Under the pieces are notes generated by a model. It was not told the origin of the DNA. It saw only the letters and a list, made by a program, of their open reading frames with translations, and ran no database searches. A program made the position numbers and the translations under genes. From Nocardia sp. BSTN01 (lineage in GTDB: Bacteria > Actinomycetota > Actinomycetes > Mycobacteriales > Mycobacteriaceae), in contig NZ_JADKYP010000028.1 of assembly GCF_015354405.1 (NCBI RefSeq), forward strand, positions 21,499 through 85,498: DNA of 64,000 nucleotides. The letters run 5' to 3'. Shown piece by piece: positions 25,577 to 34,475 of this stretch (position 1 is its first letter; the number at the start of each line of letters is the position of its first letter).

Positions 25577-26878
25577 GTGAGTTTCTGGCCCGCGCCCCAC
25601 ATCGACCATGCCGTGCACGCGACCGTCACCCTGCCCGGGTCCAAATCGATCACCAACCGGGCATTGATTCTGGCCGCGCTCGCCGACCGCCCCTCGACGA
25701 TCACCGGCGCCCTGCGCAGCCGGGACACCGAGCTGATGATCGCGGGCTTGCGCGCGATGGGCACCGCAATCACCGGTGACGGCGACACCCTCGCCGTCAC
25801 CCCGCCGACGCACTTGCACAACGCCACCGTCGATTGCGGACTGGCCGGCACCGTGATGCGGTTCCTGCCGCCGGTGGCCGCGCTCGCGCACGGCGATGTC
25901 GCGTTCTTCGGTGACGAACAGGCGCGGCTGCGTCCGCTGCACACGATTCTCGACGCGCTGCGCAGCCTCGGCGTCGACATCGACGGCAACACCCTGCCCT
26001 TCGTCGTCCACGGTGCCGGGACGCTGCGCGGCGGGTCGGTCACCATCGACGCCTCCGGTTCCTCGCAGTTCGTCTCGGGGCTGCTGTTGTCGGCGGCGGG
26101 TTTCGAGACCGGGGTCACCGTGCAGCACGAGGGCGCACCGCTGCCGTCCATGCCGCATATCGAGATGACGGTGCAGATGCTGCGGCAGGCCGGGGTGCGG
26201 GTGCAGGCGCCGGCCGATCCGCGCAAGGAACAGGTCTGGACCGTCGAGCCCGGGCCGATCCACGCCGTCGACTGGGACGTCGAACCGGATCTGTCGAACG
26301 CCACTCCCTTCTTGGCCGCGGCGGCGGTCACCGGTGGTGAGGTGACGATTCCGCACTGGCCGCAGCTGACCGCCCAGGCCGGTGACGTGATCCGCGAAAT
26401 CCTGGTCCGGATGGGCGCCGAGGCGCGGCGCTTCGACGGCAAACTGACCGTGCGTGGCCCGCAGTCCCTCGCCGGTATCGATATCGACCTGCACGATGTG
26501 GGCGAACTGACGCCGACCGTGGCCGCCCTGGCCGCCCTGGCCGACTCCCCGTCGCGGCTGCGCGGCATCGCCCATCTGCGCGGGCACGAAACCGATCGGC
26601 TGGCCGCGCTGACCACCGAGATCAACCGCCTCGGCGGCAATGTCACCCAAACCGAGGACGGGCTGAGCATCGAGCCGGCCCCGCTGAAGGGCGGCGAGTG
26701 GCATTCCTACGCCGATCACCGGATGGCGACGGCGGGAGCGATTCTCGGCCTGCGCGTACCCGGCGTGAGCATCGAGGACATCGGCACCACCGCCAAGACA
26801 CTGCCCGAATTCGTCACCCTGTGGGAGTCGATGCTGGCGGGCGCCGGCGCCTTATCGGGTGAGGGAGCGGCCCACTGA
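25577..26878 (+). CDS. aroA: 3-phosphoshikimate 1-carboxyvinyltransferase (EPSP synthase)
   Basis: A 433-residue enzyme of the shikimate pathway that joins shikimate-3-phosphate and PEP. The N-terminal substrate site [14 protein letters not shown] and the [12 protein letters not shown] block are intact, with [13 protein letters not shown] and the C-terminal [12 protein letters not shown] and [10 protein letters not shown] motifs. GTG 25577 (VSFWPAP) aligns with the mycobacterial start; an ATG at 25559 is possible. The stop overlaps the start region of rsgA by 4 bp, so they are translationally coupled. Confidence 0.92.
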   Translation: MSFWPAPHIDHAVHATVTLPGSKSITNRALILAALADRPSTITGALRSRDTELMIAGLRAMGTAITGDGDTLAVTPPTHLHNATVDCGLAGTVMRFLPPVAALAHGDVAFFGDEQARLRPLHTILDALRSLGVDIDGNTLPFVVHGAGTLRGGSVTIDASGSSQFVSGLLLSAAGFETGVTVQHEGAPLPSMPHIEMTVQMLRQAGVRVQAPADPRKEQVWTVEPGPIHAVDWDVEPDLSNATPFLAAAAVTGGEVTIPHWPQLTAQAGDVIREILVRMGAEARRFDGKLTVRGPQSLAGIDIDLHDVGELTPTVAALAALADSPSRLRGIAHLRGHETDRLAALTTEINRLGGNVTQTEDGLSIEPAPLKGGEWHSYADHRMATAGAILGLRVPGVSIEDIGTTAKTLPEFVTLWESMLAGAGALSGEGAAH

Positions 26879-27876
26879 GGCGCCGGGAGTACGACGAATC
26901 CGATGTCCGGGTCCGCCCGGGCAGGGGTTCGCGTCCCCGCACCAAGACCCGGCCGGAACATCGAGACGCGGTGTCGGCCATGGTGGTTTCGGTGGATCGG
27001 GGACGCTGGGGGTGCGTGCTCGGCGACGATCCGGATCGCCGCGTGGTCGCGATGCGGGCGCGGGAACTGGGCCGCACGCCGATCGTGGTGGGCGATCAGG
27101 TGGATGTGGTCGGCGACCTGTCCGGCCGGCCCGACACCCTGGCGCGGATCGTGCGAGTCGCCGATCGCCGAACGGTGTTGCGCCGCACCGCCGACGACAC
27201 CGACCCTTTCGAACGCATCGTGGTGTCCAACGCCGAGCAGTTGTTCATCGTCGTCGCGCTGGCCGATCCGCCGCCGCGCACCGGCTTCGTCGAACGGGCC
27301 ATGGTGGCCGCGTATGCCGGTGGGCTGCAACCGATTCTGTGCCTCACCAAACACGACCTCGCCGCCGATTCCGAATTCGCCTCGGAATTCGCGGATCTGG
27401 ATCTGACCATCGTCTACGGCGGCCGCGACGATCCGCTGGAAACCGTTCGCGACCTCCTGCGGAATTCGCTGACCTGCCTGCTCGGCCACTCCGGCGTCGG
27501 CAAGTCGACGCTGGTGAATCGCGTTGTCCCCGAAGCGGAACGAGCCGTGGGGACGGTCTCCGGCGTCGGCAAGGGCCGCCACACCTCGACCCAGTCCGTA
27601 GCCCTGCCCCTGGAGGGCGGCGGCTGGGTCATCGACACCCCGGGCATCCGCTCCTTCGGCCTCGCCCACATCTCGCCCGACGACGTGATCGCCGCCTTCC
27701 CCGACCTGTCCGAGGCCATCGAGAACTGCCCCCGCGGCTGCACCCACCTCGGCCCACCCGCCGACCCGGAATGCGCGCTCGATGAACTACCCGGCAAACA
27801 ACGGCGGGTCGCGGCGATCCGACTGCTGCTGACGGCACTGAATTCCAACGATCCGTGGGTGGTCGGCAACGGCTGA
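26875..27876 (+). CDS. rsgA: ribosome small-subunit GTPase RsgA, apparent CTG start
   Basis: A 333-residue circularly permuted GTPase for late 30S assembly. G4 is LTKHDL, followed by G1 [13 protein letters not shown]3 DTPGIR, and the zinc site [16 protein letters not shown]. The N-terminal [20 protein letters not shown] segment is conserved in the mycobacterial protein, but the frame has no ATG, GTG or TTG between the upstream stop at 26860 and GTG 26965. CTG 26875, with GGGAG 8 nt upstream and overlapping the aroA stop, is the likely start. Confidence 0.88.
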   Translation: MRRREYDESDVRVRPGRGSRPRTKTRPEHRDAVSAMVVSVDRGRWGCVLGDDPDRRVVAMRARELGRTPIVVGDQVDVVGDLSGRPDTLARIVRVADRRTVLRRTADDTDPFERIVVSNAEQLFIVVALADPPPRTGFVERAMVAAYAGGLQPILCLTKHDLAADSEFASEFADLDLTIVYGGRDDPLETVRDLLRNSLTCLLGHSGVGKSTLVNRVVPEAERAVGTVSGVGKGRHTSTQSVALPLEGGGWVIDTPGIRSFGLAHISPDDVIAAFPDLSEAIENCPRGCTHLGPPADPECALDELPGKQRRVAAIRLLLTALNSNDPWVVGNG

Positions 27877-27886
27877 GGTGAGGGGC

Positions 27887-28573
27887 TCACTCGGCACGTT
27901 CCGGGCGCGGAGTCGCCGCCAGGCTCGCCTGCCCGATCCAGTGCGGTACCTGCCGCCGAATCGACGCGGGGCCCACGATCTCGGTCGTTTCGTCCCGTAG
28001 CGCCGCCGCCCAGCTCCGGTCGCCCCGCCAGATCTCGGTGAGCCGGCGCAACGTGCTGCGCACGGTCGCCGCGACCTCGAATCCTGGGTCGTAGTCGCAG
28101 ATCGCCGCCGTACCGCGCTCGACCAGCAGCCACCAGTGCGCCTCCTTGCCGGGGACGTCGGTGAACTCGACCGCCAGAACCGTCCGCTCGTCGGGCCACG
28201 CCCGGATCGGTATCGTGCGACGGATATCCCACAGCAACAGGTGCGGATCCAGATCCCTGTCGCCGAGATCGCCGATCCAGCGCACCCCCCACGCGCCGAG
28301 CGCCTGTACGACGGTCGACAGCTCTCGTCCGGCCTCGGTCAGGATGTAGGCGGCGCGGCCGTCCACCCCGATCTCGCGGCGCAGCACGCCGGACCGCTCC
28401 AGCGAGCGCAGCCGCCGGGAGAGCAAAGCGGGCGACATCTTCGGATTGCCGCGCCGCAGTTCGTTGAAATGCGTGCTGCCCAAGAGTAATTCGCGCACGA
28501 CCAGCAAGGTCCACCGCTCGTCGAGGACATCCATTGCCTTGGCGATCGGGCAGAACTCCCCGTAGCCGGACAC
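27887..28573 (-). CDS. HxlR-family transcriptional regulator
   Basis: A 228-residue regulator. The first 100 residues are the HxlR winged helix: CPIAKAMDVLDERWTLLVVR, HFNELRRGNPKMSPALLSRR, and the wing GRAAYILTEAGREL. The C-terminal 100 residues look like an SCP2-type lipid-binding domain, as in many actinobacterial HxlR proteins. It starts with GTG at 28573 and is divergent from a SAM methyltransferase 97 bp away, which is its probable target. Confidence 0.85.
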   Translation of the reverse strand: MSGYGEFCPIAKAMDVLDERWTLLVVRELLLGSTHFNELRRGNPKMSPALLSRRLRSLERSGVLRREIGVDGRAAYILTEAGRELSTVVQALGAWGVRWIGDLGDRDLDPHLLLWDIRRTIPIRAWPDERTVLAVEFTDVPGKEAHWWLLVERGTAAICDYDPGFEVAATVRSTLRRLTEIWRGDRSWAAALRDETTEIVGPASIRRQVPHWIGQASLAATPRPERAE

Positions 28574-28670
28574 ACAACCAGTAGACCACTCGGCGCGGGC
28601 TGGGTACAGATCGCGCGGGGTACAGATGTTGAACTGGCCGGTGCCACCACCGCCGCCGGATGCTAGCGAT

Positions 28671-29501
28671 ATGACAGCTATCCATCACACCCAGCAATCA
28701 CCCGCCGACCTCACCGAACGCACACACGCACTCTGGGCCCTCGGCGACTATCCCCGCGTCGCGGACACCGTCATCCCCGGCCTCGGCCGGCGCCTGGTTC
28801 GAGCCTGCGATATCCGTCCCGGCCAACGAGTGCTCGATATCGCCGCCGGAGCGGGGAATGCGGCCATTCCGGCGGCCGAAGCCGGCGCGGACGTCATCGC
28901 CAGTGACCTGACGCCGGAAATGTTCGACGCGGGCCGGGCCGCGGCGGCCGCCCGCGGTGTCCACCTCGCCTGGGAGACCGCCGACGCCCAGGCGCTGCCG
29001 TACGACGATGGTCGATTCGACGTCGCCCTGTCGTGCGTGGGCATCATGTTCGCGCCGTCGCATCGGGCGGCGGCCGACGAACTGCTCCGAGTGACCGCGC
29101 CGAATGCGACGATCGGGCTGATCAACTGGACGCCGGAGGGATTCATCGGCGAAATGTTCGCCATCGCGAAGCGGTTCGCGCCGCCACCGCCGCCCGGTGC
29201 GCAATCGCCGCTGCTCTGGGGCACCGCCGACCACCTCCGGGAACTGCTCGGCGACCGCGTCACCGACCTGCACATCGAGCGCGAATTCGCGACGGTGGAA
29301 TGTTTCGCCGACGGGGACCGCTTCCGTGACTTCTTCAAGGCCCATTACGGTCCCACGGTCGCCGTGTACAAAGCCCTGGCCGGCGACTCGGACCGCATCG
29401 CCGAACTGGACTGCGCCCTCGCCGACCTGGCCGCTCGCCACAACCTCGGCGGCGGGCGGATGCGCTGGGAGTACCTTCTGGTCACCGCCCGGCGGGCGTA
29501 A
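28671..29501 (+). CDS. class I SAM-dependent methyltransferase
   Basis: A 276-residue methyltransferase. The SAM motif I is VLDIAAGAGNAAIPAAEAGA, followed by an acidic loop end ASDLTPEMFDAG, ADAQALPYDDGRFDVALSCV, and a methyltransf_11-like core. The C-terminal part (RFRDFFKAHYGPTVAVYKAL) is typical of a group found beside regulators of the HxlR or TetR type. Substrate unknown. The ATG at 28671 is adopted; the frame extends 45 bp upstream. Confidence 0.85.
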   Translation: MTAIHHTQQSPADLTERTHALWALGDYPRVADTVIPGLGRRLVRACDIRPGQRVLDIAAGAGNAAIPAAEAGADVIASDLTPEMFDAGRAAAAARGVHLAWETADAQALPYDDGRFDVALSCVGIMFAPSHRAAADELLRVTAPNATIGLINWTPEGFIGEMFAIAKRFAPPPPPGAQSPLLWGTADHLRELLGDRVTDLHIEREFATVECFADGDRFRDFFKAHYGPTVAVYKALAGDSDRIAELDCALADLAARHNLGGGRMRWEYLLVTARRA

Positions 29502-29570
29502 CACGGTTCGCCGCGCGGGCGGACCGATGCTCGATGAGGCGGCCCGGCCGAGTGCGAAGACCTGCCGCGT

Positions 29571-30002
29571 TCACGCCGAGGTCGGCAGCCGGCGCTCGCC
29601 GTGCGTGATCGCCGCGACCAGATCGTCGTAGCCGTTGACCAGTTCTGCCACCCGGAACCATGCCGCGTGCACTGCCAGATCGTCGGTGGCGGTTTCCAGC
29701 AGGTGTGCGGCGCGGGCGTATGCCGCCATGAGCCGATCGATCACGGAACCGACGGTTTCGGTATGGATCGCGGTGCCGTTCCGATGCTGTGGCACGTGGG
29801 CTTCGATCCATCGGTCGATCACGCGCACGGTCTCGCGGCGCGATGCCTCGGCCGCGCGGCGATACTCGGCATCGTGCGACTGGGCCGCACCGGTGTGCAG
29901 TTCCGCGAGTTGCCGCGCGAGCGGGTCCAGGGGATGCGCGGCCGGGCGCGAATCCCGCACCATCCGCACCAGCATCTCGGCGGTGGGCAGGCCACCGATC
30001 AC
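29571..30002 (-). CDS. DUF4254 family protein
   Basis: A protein of about 143 residues. It aligns with the protein encoded at 43735-44199: shared HPL...LAxxLAxLH, IDRWI/V, HTETVGSVIDRL, AAWFRVAELVNGYDDLV and GERRLP. All of this is helical with no catalytic motif that I recognise. The GTG at 30002 follows GAGGGAGG and matches the paralogue start; the frame stays open to a GTG at 30125, which would add 41 residues. Function unknown. Confidence 0.6.
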   Translation of the reverse strand: MIGGLPTAEMLVRMVRDSRPAAHPLDPLARQLAELHTGAAQSHDAEYRRAAEASRRETVRVIDRWIEAHVPQHRNGTAIHTETVGSVIDRLMAAYARAAHLLETATDDLAVHAAWFRVAELVNGYDDLVAAITHGERRLPTSA

Positions 30003-30335
30003 CTCGGCGCCGCCTCCCTCGAGCACCAGCAGCGGCGATACCGTGGACACCCGGGCGCCCTCGGTATCTGTGAGGTCACCGGTCACCGCGAGCACCGCCT
30101 CCGGGTGCGGCGGTGAGTACCGCACCGGAGGCCGCCGTCACGGCGGTCTCGGTGACGCGGTGCGGTGAGAATTGCGGCGTCGAACACATGGGCAGCTCCT
30201 GGTCGGTGTCGGCCTTTCGATGAAACCGACCGTATGCCCCGTATTAGCTGTTCGCCCGCCTCTCGGTTGCCGCTATTGAGAAGTCACAGACGAGATCGCC
30301 GCGGTGTGCTGACGAAGCACATAACCAGCGGGTGA
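30003..30335. other. intergenic region between DUF4254 gene and quinone reductase remnant
   Basis: The DUF4254 frame remains open up to 30125, so the left part may be coding. To the right no gene or strong hairpin was found. Confidence 0.4.
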
Positions 30336-30747
30336 CTACGGCGTGAGCACCAGCCGTCCGCGCAATCCACCGGCGGACAACCGCTGGTGCGCCTCGGCCG
30401 CGCGCTCGAGCGGAAGGACATCGGCGACCCGCAAGGTCAGGCCGAGCGCCGCGAGTTCGGCCAGCGCGACGCCGTCGGCCCTGATCCATTCCTGATGAAT
30501 ACTCATGCCGCGCAACGGAACAGGGGCGGGACCACCGGCGACCCCGGCGTACGCGCCGCCGTTGCGGACCGCCGCCGCGGCACGCACACCCACTCCCGCG
30601 CCGTCCAGCGCGCCACCCACACCTCCCGGAATCAGCGCACGTATCGCTTCGGCCAGGTCGGCGCACGCGCGAGGCACGGTCCATTCGGCGCCGAGTCCGC
30701 GCACGAACGCCACATCCTCGTCGGCGACAGTGGCCGGTCCTCTGGTT
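30336..30747 (-). pseudogene. quinone oxidoreductase / MDR dehydrogenase, N-terminally truncated
   Basis: The frame encodes ADEDVAFVRGLGAEWTVPRA, then GGALDGAGVG, LPLERAAEAHQRLSAGGLRG and RLVLTP. This is the last 135 or so residues of an MDR-type quinone reductase: the end of the Rossmann fold and the C-terminal catalytic part. The GroES-like domain and the NADPH GxGxxG loop are missing. No good start precedes the homologous part. It lies at the left border of the accessory block, which suggests loss during a rearrangement. Confidence 0.7.
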
Positions 30748-30860
30748 ACGCCCGCAGCTGAGCGGCACCCGTCTGCGTCTCGGTGATGCCCGATGCGCTG
30801 CACGGATGCAATACTTGACAACGCCCCGCCACCGGCCGGATCCAGGAAGGAGGGAAACCG

Positions 30861-31439
30861 ATGACCGCAGATCCACTGCCTTCGTGGGCCGTCCCCCCGA
30901 CTGCTGGTTATACCAGCGATGACCTGGATCGTTTGCCAGGTCTACCGCCGCATACCGAGCTGATCGATGGGAGCCTCGTCTTCGTGAGCCCGCAGATGAG
31001 GTTCCATGCGCTGATCATCGATCTCTTGGGATTCACACTGCGAACCTTCGCACCGCCGACACTTCGGGTACGCCGGGAAATGACGGTCACACTGGACCCC
31101 CGGCAACGCCCCGAACCGGATCTCATCGTCGTGCACGCATCGGCGGATCGGGGCCCCGACCAGACCACCTACCATCCCGAGGATGTCGTACTGGCGGTCG
31201 AGGTGGTCTCCCCCGATTCCGTTGTGCGCGACCGCGAGCGGAAACCGCAGTTGTATGCCCGGGCCGGAATTACCCATTTCTGGCGGGTGGAGTACGACGA
31301 CGGCCGCGCGGTCGTCTACGTCTACGAGCTCGATCCCGCCACCGGCCAGTACACACCGACCGGCATCCAGCACGATCGGCTGACCTTGTCCGTGCCGTTC
31401 GACCTGGATATCGATCTCACCGAGTATCAGCGGATGTGA
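30861..31439 (+). CDS. Uma2 family (DUF820) putative restriction-endonuclease-fold protein
   Basis: A 192-residue protein with the Uma2/DUF820 pattern: Tyr/Asp-rich N-terminus, YELIDG-like HTELIDGSLVF, then RPEPDLIVV and LAVEVVSPDS, where the D and the ExV residues are the PD-(D/E)xK-type acidic pair. It continues with RDRERKPQLYARAGITHFW, carrying the conserved K and W. Such proteins are common in actinomycetes and cyanobacteria, but their biology is unclear. ATG 30861 follows AAGGAGG. Confidence 0.8.
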   Translation: MTADPLPSWAVPPTAGYTSDDLDRLPGLPPHTELIDGSLVFVSPQMRFHALIIDLLGFTLRTFAPPTLRVRREMTVTLDPRQRPEPDLIVVHASADRGPDQTTYHPEDVVLAVEVVSPDSVVRDRERKPQLYARAGITHFWRVEYDDGRAVVYVYELDPATGQYTPTGIQHDRLTLSVPFDLDIDLTEYQRM

Positions 31440-31754
31440 TCAGGCTGCCCGGCCCCGGCCGCGGAGTCGTGACGGGAGTACCTCATCACTGCCCGGAAGA
31501 CATGATTCCCCTGGAGACACCCACAACTAAAGACTCGGACCGAGCACGTTCCGAATCGCACTCTGGTCACTTTCCTCGGCTGCCGGACCGTCACGCGGCC
31601 GGTATTCCCGACATGGATTATTCGTGTTACACCAGTGTGGGTAGCCGCCACTCCCTGTGCACAGTCGCCGGCGCGAGCGGACCAAGCCGCGCACCACGAG
31701 CCCAGCTGCGTGAAATTAGCACGCACAGCCGCCTCGAAACCGCCGCTGCAGAAC
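31440..31754. other. 315-bp gap between Uma2 gene and modification gene
   Basis: Neither strand shows a gene with homology, a strong hairpin or an att-like repeat that I can see. It is the left edge of the restriction-modification locus. Confidence 0.4.
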
Positions 31755-34475
31755 CTACACCTCGAAGACCTTCATGACCTCATCGCCGTAGTCGTTGATG
31801 ACCTTGACGGCGATGCGCCCACTCTCCGGCTTGGGGAACGGGCGAGAGATGGTCTGGTACAGCGATTCCCAGGCCTCGGGGTCGATATCTGCCTTCAGCG
31901 CCGCCCTGAGGCGCTTGTACGGGTCGGCACCGCCGGTGAAGTAGCAGTGGCGGACGAAGAACGCCTCGCCGTTGTACTCGGTGTCGATCATCCACAGCGC
32001 GATCTGACCGGTGTCGTTGGACCGAATCTCGCCGGTGGTCGGGTCGTAGATGTCGACGCCACGCAGGTCGACGAGGAGTTTTCCGCCGTCGGTCTCCCGC
32101 AGTTCGATATCGGGTTCGCCGAAGACGGTGAAAAGGTTTCCGGCGCCTGTCTTTTTGAGCTCCTCGCCCATCAGCAGATCGGAGTTCATGCGGACCAGTA
32201 GTACCGGAACCCTGCCGAGGCGACGCTCGCCCGCCACATTGGCAAAGCCCTCGTCGCTGACGGTCACGGTGAGACCGTCCTCCTCGGTGACGCCGGTTGC
32301 GAGCGGGTCGAAGGCGAAGGCGAGGATGCAGAGCAGGTCGATGTCCTTCGCACGGTTCGCCTCGCGAGCAGCGTCCTTGATGAACGACGGCCCGACCGTG
32401 CCGTACTGCGGACCGAGCGCCAGGCCGATGCGCGACGCGGGCGCGTCAGCCTCGGATCGGCGTTCGCCGATGGCCTGGATGAACTCGCCCGCATAGGAAT
32501 CGACGGAGGCGAACTCGATGCGCTCCTTGCGGGCGCCGTTCTGGATGCCGGCGCGGGCGAGATTGTCGAGGATCGACTGCTCGAAGGTCGCGCTATCCAC
32601 GTCTTGGGCGCCGACGACTTCGCTGATCGTTTCGCGGTTCGCGTCGGCGACCTCGCCGGCGAAGGCGACCGCACGGTAGGGAGAAATGCTCTCGACTGTG
32701 AACGGACCGGCAACGCGGACCTTCTTTTTGTCCTCGAAAGGCTTGTCGTACAGATACTCGAAGTCGGCGTGACGCTTGATCGCCGCATCGATCTCCGCCC
32801 GCGTCATCCCCTCTTTGATGTCGGGATTGTTCGCGATCGACTTGAGCGTGATGTGCTGGACGCGTTCGTAGACGAATCCGTGCCGAATGTCGTTGGTGAC
32901 GGCGCCGGGCGGCGCGGGCTTCCCGCTGGCCTCGGCCTCTTTAGCCTTGCCCCCGACCGTATCGGCGATCAGGTAGTAGGGGAACTTGGCGCCCATCAGG
33001 CGCTGCCGAGCCAGCGCGAGCGCCACGCGCGAGGTATCGATGGTGATCCAGCGACGGCCCCACTGCTCCGCGACGAAAGCCGTTGTGCCGGAACCACAGG
33101 TGGGGTCAAGAACGAGGTCGCCGGGATCGGTGCTCATGAGCATGCAGCGTTCAACGACCTTGGCGTGTGTTTGCACGACGTAGACCTTGGGATCGGCAAA
33201 GCCTGAGGTAACGGTGTCTTCCCATGCGTTCGTGTACGGGAATGCGGGAAAGTCACTTAGGTATCTGACATAGCGTAGCGTCTTCCCAATGCCCATCAGT
33301 CGTCGCGCGTCGACCAACCTCTTCATGCCGTCGCGATTTGTCTTCCAGCCACCCTTGGAAGGGGTGTAGATGACGCCTTCGACCTCGACGGGAAAGACCG
33401 TGGTTTGACCGATGCGTGTGGTCTGGGACGTCATTGCAGTCGGCTGAAAGATCCGATCGGTGTCGGATGCGCTTGACAGTGACGAGAGAGACCTACGGCT
33501 TCCATCTTCGCCTTCGGCCCAGGTGTATTGGCCAGCGCCCTGGCCGCCGAGTTCCTTCGCCCGGAACAACTGGCGGTACTTTACGAATTGGATGTCACGT
33601 CCATACCAGAGAATATAGTCATTCACTGAGGACAACACGTTCGTTCCACCGGCGAAACTTCCTGCACCGCTTGTCGTGCGGAACGAGATGAGAGAAACGA
33701 AATTCTCACTCCCGAACACCTCATCCATCAGACTCCGCACGAGATGGACGTTCTCGTCGCCGATCTGGACAAAGCACGAACCGCTCTCCGTCAAAAGATC
33801 CCGCGCAGCCATCAACCGATCGCGCAAATACGACAGATAAGAGTGGATACCCAGCTCCCAGGTATCCCGAAAAGCCTTGATCTGCTCCACTTCTCGCGCG
33901 GCATCGTCGAGCTTGCCGTCCTTGACGTCACGCTTGCGCGCCGAAACCTGCCAGTTGGACCCGAATTTGATGCCGTACGGCGGGTCGACGTAGACCATCT
34001 GGACCTTGCCGCGCAGCTCCTCCCGCTCGGCGAGCGACGCCATAACCTGCAGCGAGTCACCGAGGATCATGCGATTCGACCAGTTCGCCTGGTGCCGATA
34101 GAACTCGATCTGTGCCAGCTCGTCCAGACCGTCGAAAGTGTCGAAGAGCGTGTACTCGGGCTCGTCCTCGGGGCGCGCGGCGGTATCCCGCAGATTCTCG
34201 ATCAGCACCCGCGGGTCGATCTTTTCCTGGATGTAGATCGGCGGCGCGTCCGCGACGAGGTCACTGCTGTCCTGCTCGTCCTTGCCGCGCCAGACCAGCT
34301 GCGGATCGAGGCTCGGATCGCGTGGGTAATGAACCTGCTGGGGCACCTGCGTCTGCGGGTCGATGAAATCCTGCGCGTCGGCGGTCGGGATGTTCGTCCT
34401 CTTGTCACGGTGGTTGATGGACTCCACAGGAGTCGGCCCAGCCGGCTTCGCCTTACGCGCCACGTCGCACCTCAT
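31755..34475 (-). CDS. type III-like DNA N6-adenine methyltransferase (modification subunit)
   Basis: A 906-residue protein. In beta-class order, the catalytic motif IV DPPYG is at 164-168 and the SAM-binding motif LDPTCGSGTTAF is near 456-467. Between them lies a roughly 180-residue target-recognition region (SFRTTSGAGSFAGGTNVLSS through VEGVIYTPSKGGW), as in Mod subunits. The roughly 400-residue C-terminal part has no motif I can name and makes it longer than classical Mod (about 640). Its start overlaps the helicase/nuclease gene by 23 bp, so they form one operon. Confidence 0.87.
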   Translation of the reverse strand: MRCDVARKAKPAGPTPVESINHRDKRTNIPTADAQDFIDPQTQVPQQVHYPRDPSLDPQLVWRGKDEQDSSDLVADAPPIYIQEKIDPRVLIENLRDTAARPEDEPEYTLFDTFDGLDELAQIEFYRHQANWSNRMILGDSLQVMASLAEREELRGKVQMVYVDPPYGIKFGSNWQVSARKRDVKDGKLDDAAREVEQIKAFRDTWELGIHSYLSYLRDRLMAARDLLTESGSCFVQIGDENVHLVRSLMDEVFGSENFVSLISFRTTSGAGSFAGGTNVLSSVNDYILWYGRDIQFVKYRQLFRAKELGGQGAGQYTWAEGEDGSRRSLSSLSSASDTDRIFQPTAMTSQTTRIGQTTVFPVEVEGVIYTPSKGGWKTNRDGMKRLVDARRLMGIGKTLRYVRYLSDFPAFPYTNAWEDTVTSGFADPKVYVVQTHAKVVERCMLMSTDPGDLVLDPTCGSGTTAFVAEQWGRRWITIDTSRVALALARQRLMGAKFPYYLIADTVGGKAKEAEASGKPAPPGAVTNDIRHGFVYERVQHITLKSIANNPDIKEGMTRAEIDAAIKRHADFEYLYDKPFEDKKKVRVAGPFTVESISPYRAVAFAGEVADANRETISEVVGAQDVDSATFEQSILDNLARAGIQNGARKERIEFASVDSYAGEFIQAIGERRSEADAPASRIGLALGPQYGTVGPSFIKDAAREANRAKDIDLLCILAFAFDPLATGVTEEDGLTVTVSDEGFANVAGERRLGRVPVLLVRMNSDLLMGEELKKTGAGNLFTVFGEPDIELRETDGGKLLVDLRGVDIYDPTTGEIRSNDTGQIALWMIDTEYNGEAFFVRHCYFTGGADPYKRLRAALKADIDPEAWESLYQTISRPFPKPESGRIAVKVINDYGDEVMKVFEV

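Noticed and set aside
23923-26670. 915-codon minus-strand frame across aldehyde dehydrogenase and aroA
   Set aside because: Spans two clearly conserved plus-strand genes and their terminator; no homology in the antisense reading.
31440-31754. tRNA gene or att site at the edge of the restriction locus
   Set aside because: No cloverleaf or repeated border sequence could be identified by eye.
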